Source: Hydrogenovibrio halophilus DSM 15072 (GTDB lineage: Bacteria; Pseudomonadota; Gammaproteobacteria; Thiomicrospirales; Thiomicrospiraceae). From it: 64,000 bases of DNA. The position numbers and the translations under genes are program-made. The DNA lies in assembly GCF_000384235.1 (NCBI RefSeq), contig NZ_KB913033.1, positions 1,805,164 to 1,869,163 on the forward strand. Direction: 5' to 3'. Positions 1 through 9,881 of the stretch are shown here, piece by piece (positions within the stretch are counted from its first letter, which is position 1; each line of letters starts with the position of its first letter). The notes beneath the pieces are model-generated. The model ran no database searches. It was not told the DNA's origin and saw nothing but the letters and a program-made list of their open reading frames with translations.

Positions 1-751
1 GTGCTTGCATGGCAATCTGGGCCTGCTGTAGAACTTGCTCTCGTGTCTGTTCTGTGACGGCTTTTGCATAATCTGTGTCATTTATTTGTGCACGACTGGC
101 TTGTGTGTTGACGTTTTGGTTCATTAAGTTATCGGCAGCGGTTGTCAGGGCATTTTGCTGTGCTCCCATGGAAGATCGGGTCTCTTGTAATCCTTCCATC
201 ACGGTTGTCAGCATTTCATTGGCTGCTCTGGCGTCATCAGCAGAATTCAAGCTCAGGCCGGAAAGTCCGGTTGACCCATTGGTCATGTCGGCTAATTGCA
301 ATTCGTTTTGACTGCCACCCAAGGCAATATTGACGCTGGCATTTTCGCCATTCAACAGGTTCATGCCATTAAACTGAGTTGTCTGAGCAATTTGGTCAAT
401 GCCTTGCAGGGTTTGGGTGAATTGTTGATTCATAGCCTGACGTTGGCTGTCATTGTAAGTGCCGTTCATTGCTTGCACAGACAACCCCGTCAAGGTTTGA
501 ATTTGAGATTGAATGTTTTCCAAAGCACCGTCAGCAGTTTGCATGAGGTTGACACCGTCATTGGCGTTACGCACTCCCTGATCCTGCACATTGATTTGCG
601 AGGTCATGGCTGTCACAACAGCCTGTCCCGCAGGGTCATCGGCACTGCGGTTAATGCGACTGCCTGATGCCAGTGATTCATTGGTGGAATCCAATTGGCG
701 ATTGTTGAAGTTGGCGTAAGAGTTGTTGGTGCTGATAGAGTCAATAGCCAT
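1..751 (-). CDS. fliC: Flagellin, partial (C-terminus beyond left edge)
   Basis: Main subunit of the flagellar filament, exported through the flagellar type III apparatus and polymerised outside the cell. The reverse strand reads without a stop from ATG at 751 to the window edge (250 codons). The protein starts MAIDSISTNNSYANFNN and contains the conserved flagellin N-terminal features, including LASGSRINRSADDPAG and the later FNGMNLLNG. The last visible part resembles the conserved C-terminal D0/D1 region (SRAQINDTDYAKAVTEQT), so only a short tail is missing and the total would be near 270 residues. That is short for a flagellin and implies a small variable region. A GGGAGG ribosome site lies just before the start. 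I looked for a sigma-28 promoter upstream and found no convincing one. Confidence 0.93.
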   Translation of the reverse strand, partial: MAIDSISTNNSYANFNNRQLDSTNESLASGSRINRSADDPAGQAVVTAMTSQINVQDQGVRNANDGVNLMQTADGALENIQSQIQTLTGLSVQAMNGTYNDSQRQAMNQQFTQTLQGIDQIAQTTQFNGMNLLNGENASVNIALGGSQNELQLADMTNGSTGLSGLSLNSADDARAANEMLTTVMEGLQETRSSMGAQQNALTTAADNLMNQNVNTQASRAQINDTDYAKAVTEQTREQVLQQAQIAMQA

Positions 752-949
752 GGGAACCTCCCGTTTTGGCAGAACTTATGAGTTTTGATCTTGGTTGCAG
801 GCAATTAAGATGACTTCAAGCAAAAAACTCAGCGAAAAAGCATTGCTTTCACTATGTTTATCTTTTATTTTACGGGTTTTAAATAAAAATGGAACCATTA
901 AAAGCTTGAGATGGTTCAAGCCTTTTTCAGAAGGGTTTCAGGAGCATGC

Positions 950-1399
950 ATGAGTTGTTGCGGCAAGCAGTTTTGTCAGTTTGAGTTCCCTCCGGGGCCC
1001 GCTCTGGTCGATGCCCCGGTGGCGAGTCTGGAGGCGCGTTACCTGTTTTTGCCCTATGGCACCTTGCTGGCAGAAGGCGAAGTGATTCGCATCTGGACCG
1101 AGGGCGGCAAAACCAAAAGCGTGGTGCTGGAACACAAGTGGCCCTTGCAGGCGGTCAACGGTCAGTTGGCGATGGACCAGGCATTGATCGGTCGGGAGAC
1201 GGCGGGCGATTCTGTGCCCTGGCAGTTGGTGGCCATGGATTCCGGTATGGAAGAATCCGAGCTTCGGCATTGGCCGCAGCATCCGTTGCACAACCCGGAA
1301 ACCCAGCCGGTCATTCTGGTGTTCAATCATCCGATCACGCCCAAGCCCTCTTTGAAAATGCGCTGGCTGGGGTTTTTGTACTGGCTTCGGAATCTTTGA
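950..1399 (+). CDS. Conserved hypothetical protein, 149 aa
   Basis: I do not recognise this family. The start at 950 is chosen because AGGAG sits 5 bases before it; an in-frame ATG at 911 has no ribosome site. The protein begins MSCCGKQFCQFEF, with three closely spaced cysteines that could bind a metal. It is otherwise a soluble mixed sequence with a Pro-rich, basic C-terminus (ITPKPSLKMRWLGFLYWL) that could be a short amphipathic or membrane-contacting helix. It is transcribed divergently from the flagellin gene and convergently with amtB. The coding character (GC-rich third positions) matches the neighbours, which supports a real gene. Confidence 0.6.
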   Translation: MSCCGKQFCQFEFPPGPALVDAPVASLEARYLFLPYGTLLAEGEVIRIWTEGGKTKSVVLEHKWPLQAVNGQLAMDQALIGRETAGDSVPWQLVAMDSGMEESELRHWPQHPLHNPETQPVILVFNHPITPKPSLKMRWLGFLYWLRNL

Positions 1400-1451
1400 T
1401 TTCGCGATTCTTCCCCTGTTCATTTTTCAGATAACCACGGTTTTCAGACAC

Positions 1452-1476
1452 AAAAAAACCCGGCCGAGGCCGGGTT
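1452..1476 (-). terminator. Intrinsic terminator after amtB
   Basis: Perfect 9-bp inverted repeat AACCCGGCC / GGCCGGGTT (1457-1465 and 1468-1476) followed, in the minus direction, by a run of seven T. It lies 22 bases beyond the amtB stop and probably ends the glnK-amtB transcript. Confidence 0.85.
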
Positions 1477-1497
1477 GTGTTTCAGAGTGATGATCGC

Positions 1498-2742
1498 TTA
1501 CTTGGTAAATTCGGGGTAAGCTTCCATGCCACATTCGGACTGGTCTGCGCCTGCAAACTCATCTTCCTCTGTAATACGGATCCCCATGATCGCTTTGAGG
1601 ATCAACCACACAATCAAGCTGGTGATGAAGACCCAAGCAAAGATCGCCAGTGCGCCCAGTAGCTGAGCACCCAGGGTGGCATCGCCGTTGGAGAAGATCA
1701 CCGCGATCAGGCCGAAGACACCGACCACACCGTGGACCGAAATGGCACCGACCGGATCGTCAATCTTGAACTTGGTGTCCAGGATCAGGATGGAGAAGAC
1801 CACAATCACGCCACCCATCAGGCCGATGAATGAAGCCATCAGCGGGCTTGGTGCCAAAGGTTCGGCCGTGATCGCCACCAGACCGGCCAGAGCACCGTTC
1901 AGCATCATGGTCAAATCCGCTTTGCCGAACTTCAGCTTGGACACGATCAGAGCGCCGACCACACCAGCTGCAGCGGCAAGCAAGGTGTTCACAAAGATCA
2001 TGGCCACCGCATTGGCTTCTTCCACGTTGGAGATTTTCAGCTCCGAGCCGCCGTTAAAGCCGAACCAGCCCAACCACAGGATGAAGGTCCCCAGTGTCGC
2101 CAAAGGCAGGTTGGCACCGGGAATCGCACGGGATTCGCCGTTGGGTCCGTATTTGCCTTTACGGGCACCCAGTACCAGAACACCCGCCAAAGCTGCGGCC
2201 GCACCGGTCATGTGCACAATCCCGGAACCGGCAAAGTCAGAGAAACCAAGCTCGCTGACGAAACCGCCGCCCCAGGTCCAGAAGCCCTGTACCGGATAGA
2301 TAAAGCCGGTCAGAACCACGGCAAAGACCAGAAAGGACATCAGCTTCATACGTTCAGCGACGGCACCCGATACCACAGACATGGCGGTAGCGACGAACAC
2401 GACCTGAAAGAAGAAGTCGGACATGTTGGAGTAGTAAGGCGCGTCGTCCCCACCGGCAATCACAGCAGAGGTGGCATTGTCGCCGCCCAGCAGAAAGCTG
2501 ATGCCCGGAATGACGGAGTTCACCGAGTCGCCGTACATGATGTTGTAACCCACCAGCATGTACATCAAACACGCAATCGAAAACAGGCCGACATTCTTGG
2601 CCAGAATTTCGGTGGTGTTTTTGGTGCGCACCAGACCGGCTTCGAGCATGGTGAAGCCCGCCGCCATCCACATGACCAGCGCCCCGGACATCAAAAAGTA
2701 AAACGTATCTAACGCGTAACTGAGTTCAAGTATTTGTTCCAT
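1498..2742 (-). CDS. amtB: Ammonium transporter AmtB
   Basis: Inner-membrane trimeric channel for ammonium uptake, gated by the PII protein GlnK. The 414-residue product has about eleven hydrophobic segments. It shows the conserved region around DFAGSGIVHMTGA and a later VHGVVGVFGL, which carry the paired pore histidines of the family. The ATG at 2742 is preferred over a TTG at 2751 because AAGGA lies at normal distance. It is the second gene of a glnK-amtB operon with a 45-bp gap, the usual arrangement. The length is typical for the short, non-fused Amt type. A clear terminator follows. Confidence 0.96.
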   Translation of the reverse strand: MEQILELSYALDTFYFLMSGALVMWMAAGFTMLEAGLVRTKNTTEILAKNVGLFSIACLMYMLVGYNIMYGDSVNSVIPGISFLLGGDNATSAVIAGGDDAPYYSNMSDFFFQVVFVATAMSVVSGAVAERMKLMSFLVFAVVLTGFIYPVQGFWTWGGGFVSELGFSDFAGSGIVHMTGAAAALAGVLVLGARKGKYGPNGESRAIPGANLPLATLGTFILWLGWFGFNGGSELKISNVEEANAVAMIFVNTLLAAAAGVVGALIVSKLKFGKADLTMMLNGALAGLVAITAEPLAPSPLMASFIGLMGGVIVVFSILILDTKFKIDDPVGAISVHGVVGVFGLIAVIFSNGDATLGAQLLGALAIFAWVFITSLIVWLILKAIMGIRITEEDEFAGADQSECGMEAYPEFTK

Positions 2743-2787
2743 AATATTCAATCCTTTAGCCGTTATCCGAAAAGAGTTGGGTTTCGG

Positions 2788-3168
<381 letters not shown>

Positions 3169-3173
3169 TTACT

Positions 3174-3189
3174 AGCCTGGAATGTGCCA
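3174..3189 (-). promoter_or_regulatory. Sigma-54 promoter of glnK-amtB
   Basis: Read on the minus strand, TGGCAC-ATTCC-AGGCT has the GG and GC doublets 12 bp apart, as in the sigma-54 consensus TGGCAC-N5-TTGCW. It lies 47 bp before the glnK start. I could not identify a clear NtrC dyad upstream. Confidence 0.72.
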
Positions 3190-3289
3190 CCTTTACAAAA
3201 ACAATGAAAAACAACCAGTTAAATGCTTTTTTTGGCAAGCGATCAAGGCGATATGACTTACTTTGGTGATATGGGGTTCATTTTGGTGC

Positions 3290-4144
3290 ATGGGTAGTTC
3301 CGGGTCGGAATCGGTCGTTTCCGGACAGCTGGCGCCCTGGCGCCGACTGTTGCGCGCTCTGCTGGCACAGGTGCTGGCGCTGCTGTTGCTTGCCGTGGGG
3401 GTGACGCTGGCCCCTGCGCTGATTGCGCCGCCTTACGAATGGTCGGTGCTGGTGTGGATACAGGGCGGACTGGCCTGGTTGCTCAGCCGGTGGCTGGGGC
3501 TGCCACGTTGGTGGGGGCCGATTCAGTTGCTGTTGCCGGTCGGGATTTATTTTGGTGCAGCCTGGTCATTCAGCCCCTGGTGGGCGCTGGGGGCGTTTGC
3601 GTTGATCTATCTGTTTTTCGCCAATGCTCTGACCGAGCGGGTGCCGCTGTATCTGACCAACGCCCGGACCCGCCAGGCCCTGATGGATCTGATTCAGGAG
3701 CGGGCGTCGGTCCGGTTTGTCGATCTGGGCTGTGGGTTCGGTGGCAATGTGGTCGCGATGCACCGTCAGAATAACGTGGCGGTGGCGCATGGGGTGGAGA
3801 CGGCGCCGGTGCCGTTTCTGGTGTCGTGGCTCTTGACGCGTTTGCGCGGCGGACAGGTGTTTGCGCGCAATCTATGGCACTTGGATTTGCGCGATTACAA
3901 TGTGGCCTATGCCTTTTTGTCGACCGAGCCCATGCCGCGTCTGTGGCAGAAAGTGGTGCAGGAAATGCCGGATCAGAGCGTGTTCGTTTCCAACAGTTTT
4001 GCTGTGCCCAATGTCGAGCCGGACGAAGTGCTGACTCTGAACGACCGTCGCCAGACCCAATTGTTTGTGTATTATCCGCAACACCACCGCACCGCGATCG
4101 ATCAGGGGGCACCACCAGGCCTGGTAAAAAATGCAACGGATTGA
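3290..4144 (+). CDS. Membrane-anchored class I SAM-dependent methyltransferase-like protein
   Basis: The first ~110 residues hold three or four hydrophobic segments (LLRALLAQVLALLLLAVGV; further segments follow). A soluble Rossmann-type domain then starts with the SAM-binding motif I, FVDLGCGFGGNVV. The C-terminal half is consistent with a methyltransferase fold, but no substrate motif is recognisable. The start is uncertain: ATG at 3290 or an in-frame TTG at 3263. The 3' end contains an exact ACCAGGCCTGGT palindrome, read as PPGLVK, six codons before the stop. It lies between the nitrogen-sensing operon and glnE, 32 bp before glnE, and may be co-transcribed with it. Confidence 0.75.
   Translation: MGSSGSESVVSGQLAPWRRLLRALLAQVLALLLLAVGVTLAPALIAPPYEWSVLVWIQGGLAWLLSRWLGLPRWWGPIQLLLPVGIYFGAAWSFSPWWALGAFALIYLFFANALTERVPLYLTNARTRQALMDLIQERASVRFVDLGCGFGGNVVAMHRQNNVAVAHGVETAPVPFLVSWLLTRLRGGQVFARNLWHLDLRDYNVAYAFLSTEPMPRLWQKVVQEMPDQSVFVSNSFAVPNVEPDEVLTLNDRRQTQLFVYYPQHHRTAIDQGAPPGLVKNATD
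4114..4125. repeat. Iterated palindrome ACCAGGCCTGGT, copy 1
   Basis: Exact 12-mer inside the 3' end of the methyltransferase gene (encodes PGLV), followed by TAAAAAA's A-run. See the findings for the whole set. Confidence 0.95.
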
Positions 4145-4176
4145 AACATTCGGATTAGAAACAAGGAAGAACAACC

Positions 4177-6954
4177 ATGTCAGACGCCATACGCTTTCCG
4201 CTCACCGATGTTGATCAGCTTCAACGCTGGAGCCGTTTTCTGGTGAATGAAGGCCGACGGGCACCGCATGCGCTGGACGCCTCACTCTGGGAGACGCCTT
4301 ACGAAGACGGGGCCATGATTGCAAAAATCCAGACCGATCTGGCTCAGAGCGATTCGCTGGCGACGCTGAACAAAAAACTGCGCCAGTATCGCCGGGAAGA
4401 GATGATGCGCATTGCCCTGCGCGATTTGAGTGGGCTGGCCGATTTGCCGGAATCGATGCGAGACCTGTCGGACCTGGCCGATGCGCTGGTGGGCGGGGCA
4501 CTGGACTGGCACACTCAGGCATTGACCGAGCGTCACGGTACGCCCATCGGTGAGCATTCGGGCGAGCCACAGAAACTGCTGATCATCGGCATGGGCAAGC
4601 TCGGTGGGCAGGAACTGAATTTCTCTTCCGACATCGATCTGATTTTTGTCTACCCGGAAAAAGGCCAGACTGAAGGGGGCAAGCGCCCGCTGGCCAATGA
4701 CCAGTTTTTTACCCGTCTGGGCCAGGCACTGAACAAATCCCTGACCGAGTTCACCCCGGACGGCACCGTTTACCGTGTGGACATGCGATTGCGTCCGTTT
4801 GGCCAAAGCGGACCTCTGGCGGTGAGCTTTGCGGAAATGGAAAACTATTATCAGGTGCACGGTCGCGCCTGGGAGCGGTATGCGCTGGTCAAAGGACGGA
4901 TTATGGCGGGCGATGTCGAGCAGGGCAAAGAGCTGTTTGATATTTTGCGCCCGTTTGTCTACCGCAAGTATGTGGACTTCACCGCGATCGAATCCCTGCG
5001 TGAACTTAAGCAGATGATCAATGTGGAGGTGCAGAAAAAGGACCGCTTTCACAATATCAAACTGGGGCCGGGTGGCATTCGCGAGATCGAATTCATTGTG
5101 CAGGCGTTTCAGCTGGTGCATGGCGGGCGCGAACCGGCGTTGCAGGGGCGCGCCTTGTTGCCGACGCTGCAAACCCTGGTCGAGCGCCAGTTTATCGAGG
5201 CGGACACGGCGGAAGATCTGAAAGCCGCCTATGTGTTTTTGCGGCGCGCGGAAAACCGTCTGCAGATTTGGAACGACCAGCAAACCCATGATCTGCCGGG
5301 CGACCCGGAGCCACGTCAGGCACTGGCCGAATCCATGGGCTATGCCGATTACGCTGAATTTCACGAGGCGCTGGAAGCCAAACGCGATTTTGTGCAACAG
5401 GAATTCGATGCGGTCTTCGCCCAGAAGGAAGAGGACGCGCGCGAAGAAGACGGTTTTGACCAGGCCTGCATGAACGGCCAGGTGGACCCGGCGTCACTGG
5501 AAGCGTTGAACCTGCCGGACGCGGAAAAACTCAGTCGCCTGCTCAATCATTTTTACACCCAGCGGCCTTACACCCATGCCAGCTCCGAGGCGCTGAACCG
5601 TTTTGACGGGGTCATGCCTTTGCTGCTGCGTCAGCTGGCGCACACCGAACAGCCGGCGTTGGCGCTGGAGCGGGTGCTGCGGGTGCTGACCACGATCATG
5701 GGGCGCAGTGTCTATCTGGTGCTGCTCAAGGAAAACCAGCAGGCGGTCAAGCACCTATTGCAGCTGTGCGAACTCAGCAGTTGGACCACCGACATGCTGG
5801 TCAAATACCCCTCGCTGCTGGATCAGTTGCTGGATGAGCGCATTCTGTACGAACCGCTGCTGGCCGATGCGCTTCTGGCGGAAGCCGTGGAAATCCGTGA
5901 GCGTCATCAGGGCGATGATGAAGTGTTTATGAACGAGTTGCGTCAGTGGAAGCATGCCCAGGTGTTTCGTGTGGCCGCCGCCGACATCACCGGGCATTTG
6001 CCCATTATGAAGGTCAGTGATTATCTGACCTGGATTGCCGAAGCCGTGGTCAAAGTGGCGACCGATTACGCTTGGTATTTCATGCAGGGGCGCAGCGGTC
6101 TGCCCGGTGGTTGTGACAGCCCGGATGCCTGCCCGCTGACGGTGATCGGTTACGGCAAACTCGGCGGCATCGAGCTGGGTTACGGCTCGGATCTGGACAT
6201 CGTGTTTGTCTATGATGCCGACTCGTCATTGAAAAGTCAGGGCGACAAGCCGCTGGAAAACCACGTGTATTTTATGCGTCTGGCACAAAAGATCATCTCG
6301 ATTCTGACCACCTTTATGCCCACGGGCACCTTGTATGAAGTGGATACGCGTTTGCGTCCCAATGGCGAAAGCGGCATGATCGTCACCGACATGGCCGCGT
6401 TTGAAGCCTACCAGCAAAACAAGGCCTGGACCTGGGAACATCAGGCACTGGTGCGCACGCGGGCGATGGCAGGCGATGCGTCGGTGATGGCGCGCTTTGC
6501 CGATTTTCGTAAACAGATATTGGCGCGTGAACGCGACAAGCCGGAGCTCAAGCAGGCCGTGGTGGAAATGCGTGACAAGATGCGGCGCTCGCTCGACAAG
6601 ACCAACGCCGAGGTGTTTGATCTCAAGCAGGGTCGGGGCGGCATTGTCGACATTGAATTCATGGTGCAGTATTTTGTGTTGGGCTATGCCGGTGAGATTG
6701 CAGAGCTGCTCCAATGGTCAGACAACATTCGACTGCTGGAGGCCATCGCGCAGCAGCAATTGCTGCCCGAGTCCGAATCGCAAGCACTGATCGACGCCTA
6801 CCGGCATTACCGGGCGCGTTACCACCGTCTAGCCCTGCAAAACAAAAAAGCCCGCGTCCCGGCGGATGAATACGCCGACGATCGCGAAGCGGTGGCCGCC
6901 ATCTGGGATCGGGTGATGACGGAACAGTGCGATCTGAAAGGTGGGTGTGTTTAA
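4177..6954 (+). CDS. glnE: Bifunctional glutamine synthetase adenylyltransferase / adenylyl-removing enzyme
   Basis: Adds or removes AMP on glutamine synthetase in response to PII and glutamine. The 925 residues show the two-domain plan of the family. The N-terminal adenylyl-removing domain carries GMGKLGG...SSDIDL near residues 137-155. The C-terminal adenylyltransferase domain carries GYGKLGG...GSDLDIVFVYD near residues 657-675. Each copy keeps the G-S-x-(A)DxD metal-binding core. GGIREIEF and GGIVDIEF follow in the two halves. The start has an AAGGAAG ribosome site. Placement next to glnK-amtB makes this a compact nitrogen-control region. A partial palindrome copy (5459-5468) reads as Asp-Gln-Ala-Cys. 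Confidence 0.96.
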   Translation: MSDAIRFPLTDVDQLQRWSRFLVNEGRRAPHALDASLWETPYEDGAMIAKIQTDLAQSDSLATLNKKLRQYRREEMMRIALRDLSGLADLPESMRDLSDLADALVGGALDWHTQALTERHGTPIGEHSGEPQKLLIIGMGKLGGQELNFSSDIDLIFVYPEKGQTEGGKRPLANDQFFTRLGQALNKSLTEFTPDGTVYRVDMRLRPFGQSGPLAVSFAEMENYYQVHGRAWERYALVKGRIMAGDVEQGKELFDILRPFVYRKYVDFTAIESLRELKQMINVEVQKKDRFHNIKLGPGGIREIEFIVQAFQLVHGGREPALQGRALLPTLQTLVERQFIEADTAEDLKAAYVFLRRAENRLQIWNDQQTHDLPGDPEPRQALAESMGYADYAEFHEALEAKRDFVQQEFDAVFAQKEEDAREEDGFDQACMNGQVDPASLEALNLPDAEKLSRLLNHFYTQRPYTHASSEALNRFDGVMPLLLRQLAHTEQPALALERVLRVLTTIMGRSVYLVLLKENQQAVKHLLQLCELSSWTTDMLVKYPSLLDQLLDERILYEPLLADALLAEAVEIRERHQGDDEVFMNELRQWKHAQVFRVAAADITGHLPIMKVSDYLTWIAEAVVKVATDYAWYFMQGRSGLPGGCDSPDACPLTVIGYGKLGGIELGYGSDLDIVFVYDADSSLKSQGDKPLENHVYFMRLAQKIISILTTFMPTGTLYEVDTRLRPNGESGMIVTDMAAFEAYQQNKAWTWEHQALVRTRAMAGDASVMARFADFRKQILARERDKPELKQAVVEMRDKMRRSLDKTNAEVFDLKQGRGGIVDIEFMVQYFVLGYAGEIAELLQWSDNIRLLEAIAQQQLLPESESQALIDAYRHYRARYHRLALQNKKARVPADEYADDREAVAAIWDRVMTEQCDLKGGCV

Positions 6955-6979
6955 CCAACAGATCCTGATAAACAGGTCA

Positions 6980-7984
6980 TCAGATTTCGCAGGTCACGCA
7001 ACGCTCGGGTTTGAGTTGGTTGCGCTGCACATCCTGTAGGTTGTCTAGGGTGGTGGCGGTGATGTTGTCCAGCGCTTCCTGGGTGAAAAACGCCTGATGC
7101 GCGGTGATCAACACATTGGGGAAGGTGATCAGGCGTTCGAACACGTCGTCGTGGATGATTTCTTCGGAATGGTCTTCAAAAAACAGGTTGTCTTCCTGCT
7201 CATACACATCAATCCCCAGATAGCCAATCTGGCCTTTTTTCAGCCCATGAATCAAGTCCTTGGCTTGCATCAAGCCACCGCGACTGGTGTTGATCAGCAT
7301 CACCCCCGGTTTCATTTTGGCAATGGAATCGGCATTGATCATGTGCTCGGTCTGCGGGATCAACGGCACATGCAGGCTGATGATGTCACTTTGCGCGTAC
7401 AGCTCGTCCAGTGACACATATTTCCCGCCCAGTTGGGTCACCCGCTCACTGGGATAAGGGTCGTAGGCCAGCACCTTCAGGCCCAGTCCACGCAGAATGC
7501 GCACGGTTTCCTGACCGATGCGGCCGGTGCCGATGACCCCGGCGGTTTTTTCAAACAGATCAAACCCGAGCAATCCCTCCAGAGTGAAATTGCTGTCGCG
7601 CACGCGATTGAAGGCTTTGTGGGTTTTGCGGTTGAGCGTCATGATCAGTGCCAGCGCATGTTCGGCCACCGCCTGCGGCGAATAGGCCGGTACCCGCAGA
7701 ATCGTGACTTTGTGTTGCTGCGCCGCTTTGGCGTCCACATTGTTGAACCCGGCGCAGCGCAACACAATTGTGTCGATGCCATAGCCCACCAGCTGCTCAA
7801 TCACTTCGGCATCGGCGTGATCGTTCACAAACAGGCAGACCGCATCAAACCCCTTGGCCAGAGGCACGGTTTTGGGCGACAGATGCACATCGAAATAATC
7901 CATTTCAATGCCCATGTCTGGGGTGAGCATCTTCTCAAACTGGCGTTTATCGGTTTTGGTGGTGCTGAAGCAGGCAACTTTCAT
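6980..7984 (-). CDS. ldhA: D-lactate dehydrogenase (2-hydroxyacid dehydrogenase family)
   Basis: NADH-linked reduction of pyruvate to D-lactate is the likely reaction. The 334 residues have the D-2-hydroxyacid dehydrogenase architecture. The nucleotide-binding loop is GVIGTGRIGQETVRIL. The catalytic arginine region (LINTSRGGL), the glutamate region (GIDVYEQE) and the histidine in LITAHQAFFT are visible. The overall sequence (start MKVACFSTTKTDKRQFEKML, and FFEDHSEEIIHDDVFERL) matches the fermentative LdhA type rather than SerA or PdxB. It is convergent with glnE, 25 bp away. It implies mixed-acid or fermentative electron disposal under low oxygen. Confidence 0.92.
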   Translation of the reverse strand: MKVACFSTTKTDKRQFEKMLTPDMGIEMDYFDVHLSPKTVPLAKGFDAVCLFVNDHADAEVIEQLVGYGIDTIVLRCAGFNNVDAKAAQQHKVTILRVPAYSPQAVAEHALALIMTLNRKTHKAFNRVRDSNFTLEGLLGFDLFEKTAGVIGTGRIGQETVRILRGLGLKVLAYDPYPSERVTQLGGKYVSLDELYAQSDIISLHVPLIPQTEHMINADSIAKMKPGVMLINTSRGGLMQAKDLIHGLKKGQIGYLGIDVYEQEDNLFFEDHSEEIIHDDVFERLITFPNVLITAHQAFFTQEALDNITATTLDNLQDVQRNQLKPERCVTCEI

Positions 7985-8192
7985 GGTCTTCCTCGAAAAT
8001 AGTGCGAACAGTGGTAGTCAATCAGTTTTTATCCTAACAAATCCCACACAAAAATAAACGACACCTTTGCGACGTCTGGATGACAAAGCGGGGTCATTGC
8101 CGGAGATGTCGAAGGGGCTTGGCGCAAAGACGGTTTTATTTCATGGCGTTGATGACACGGACTGGCATGGGCACAGGGGCGAAAGCCCCCGG

Positions 8193-8798
8193 TCACGGTT
8201 TGGGTGGGTATTGCTGCAGAATTTCCTGCACCATCTCGTGGATGCGTTCGTCCAGTGTCGTGGTGTCTGGATGGTCCGGTAATACGGTGGTGCCGGTGCC
8301 GCGCCAGATCAGTTGGTGGTTCTGGTCGAGCAGGTCGATTTTCAGAACGCTTTCGTTCTGCGTTTCTATGTCCGGGTTGGTGCGCCAGAGAACGCCACCA
8401 AAGACAGAGCCCGTTCCGGTGCCCATGCCGATGGAGGTGCCAAACGGAGAACTGCCCACGGTTTTTTCGGTGCTGGCATGGTAGGTCATGTAAGCGTCGG
8501 AATCGGTGTCTGCGTCCACCAGCTTCAGGCCTTTGGCCGGGAGCTGATCCTCAATGGCCTGCTCAATGCGTTTGGCGATGAGCGGGTTGTCTTTGGCAAA
8601 GTCGACCGCTTTGGGGGCGGTTTGGTCTTCCGCAGGCAACCAGCTCAGACTCTGGATCTGACTGAAATCGGCCTGACGTTCGTAATCGTGGCTGACTTGC
8701 ACCGTGCTGCAGCCGCTCAGCCACAACAGCCACGGACCGATCAGTCCAAGTGACAGAAAACGAAGCAGATTTTTTGGGTGGCGTTTTTGAGTTGTCAT
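8193..8798 (-). CDS. DUF4136 outer-membrane-type lipoprotein
   Basis: A 201-residue lipoprotein. The N-terminus has a basic stretch, a hydrophobic core and a lipobox LSGC with the lipidated cysteine at residue 30. The mature part starts STVQVSHDYERQADFSQIQSLSWLP, characteristic of DUF4136, a small periplasmic family of unknown function. The C-terminus ends HEMVQEILQQYPPKP. A small GGGGC-GAAA-GCCCC hairpin lies just past the stop (8176-8189), without a T-run. It is probably monocistronic. Confidence 0.85.
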   Translation of the reverse strand: MTTQKRHPKNLLRFLSLGLIGPWLLWLSGCSTVQVSHDYERQADFSQIQSLSWLPAEDQTAPKAVDFAKDNPLIAKRIEQAIEDQLPAKGLKLVDADTDSDAYMTYHASTEKTVGSSPFGTSIGMGTGTGSVFGGVLWRTNPDIETQNESVLKIDLLDQNHQLIWRGTGTTVLPDHPDTTTLDERIHEMVQEILQQYPPKP

Positions 8799-8884
8799 GA
8801 CTTCATTATGTGCTTTTGCCGTCAGCCGTCAATGCTTTTCTTTTGGGGGGGGGATCGGGACAGGGGCGCAAGCCAGGCGTTGAC

Positions 8885-8896
8885 ACCAGGCCTGGT
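8885..8896. repeat. Iterated palindrome ACCAGGCCTGGT, copy 2
   Basis: Exact 12-mer between the DUF4136 gene start and the end of the DMT transporter gene, followed by GGTTTTT. The extended 14-mer CACCAGGCCTGGTG is also palindromic. Confidence 0.95.
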
Positions 8897-8936
8897 GGTT
8901 TTTGGTTCTTCGCAGTTGTGGCTGGCGATTGTATGT

Positions 8937-9815
8937 TCAGGTGGCTTTGCGGGTAATGAAAAAGCCGCCCACCAGTACCGGAAACGCGCCCAGTACCTGG
9001 GTCCAGGTTGGGGCATCCTGCAGAATCCACCAGGCCAGACCCATGGTCAGCAGAGGCGACAGCGCAAACAGGGCGTTCACTTTGGTGATCGGCAGCCGGT
9101 GTAGGGCCTCGATCCAGAAAATCTTGGACACCACAAAGACCCCACCACCGATCAGAAACAGCCACAAAAGCTGTTCTTCGATCGCTGGCCAGGCGGGCGC
9201 CGGTTCAAACAGCTGTGCCAGCAAGTATAAAACAGGCAAGGCGATCAGACTGCGCACCATCAGAATGGTTTCGCTGGAAACGTGGGTGCGGGCTTTTTTC
9301 TGAAACAGGTTGGCAAAGGGCGCGATGATGGCGGCCATGAGCGCCAGCCCATCTCCGGGGTTCAGGGTCAGTTTGCCCGGAAACAGAATGATCAGCGCCC
9401 CTACCGTCATCAGGACCACGCCGATCAGGTGGGTGCGGTCCAGCGTCTCGCCCCAGCGCCGTCCCAGAAACAGGTAGCTGAACAGCACCTGCATAAACAG
9501 GATGATGGCCACATGCGACGGCGAGGTATGGTTCAGCGCCAGAAAAATCAGGCTGAACAGAGTGGTGATGAACAGACTGGTCAAGGCCAGATCCCGCCAG
9601 GCCTGGGTGCGGGTCAGTTCTTTCAGTTTGCCGCGCAGCGCCACCCAGCCGATGAGCAGAACGGTGGCGATGACCAGACTGTAAAAATAGGCATGCAGTG
9701 CGCCCAGTGCGGCGACGGCAAAAAACGCGAAAATCGGAAAGTGGGCTTCGATGACCGACAGGGCAATGGCATAGGCTTCGCCCTGTTTCTGGCTTCGGTG
9801 AGCAGACTGTGACAA
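8937..9815 (-). CDS. EamA/DMT-family inner-membrane transporter
   Basis: About ten hydrophobic helices in two internally similar halves, as in the 10-TMS drug/metabolite transporter superfamily (EamA domains). The second half contains the typical LALSPLLTMGLAWWILQDAPTW stretch, split here only for description. The substrate cannot be told. The start is set at TTG 9815, since GGAG lies about 8 bases upstream and the resulting 292 residues match the family length. An upstream TTG at 9860 has no ribosome site. A 10-bp palindrome variant (9597-9606) is read as Gln-Ala-Trp. Confidence 0.85.
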   Translation of the reverse strand: MSQSAHRSQKQGEAYAIALSVIEAHFPIFAFFAVAALGALHAYFYSLVIATVLLIGWVALRGKLKELTRTQAWRDLALTSLFITTLFSLIFLALNHTSPSHVAIILFMQVLFSYLFLGRRWGETLDRTHLIGVVLMTVGALIILFPGKLTLNPGDGLALMAAIIAPFANLFQKKARTHVSSETILMVRSLIALPVLYLLAQLFEPAPAWPAIEEQLLWLFLIGGGVFVVSKIFWIEALHRLPITKVNALFALSPLLTMGLAWWILQDAPTWTQVLGAFPVLVGGFFITRKAT

Positions 9816-9881
9816 AAATGGACTCCGTATTAAAGCGGTTCTTTCGTGTACGGCTTTCAAAAACCCTTCAAGACCGATTAA

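Noticed and set aside
752-900. Possible sigma-28 promoter before fliC
   Set aside because: Only a GATAA match; the -35 part and spacing do not fit.
8806-9165. Open frame across the DMT transporter 3' end and gap
   Set aside because: It overlaps a real gene and has no ribosome site or known features.
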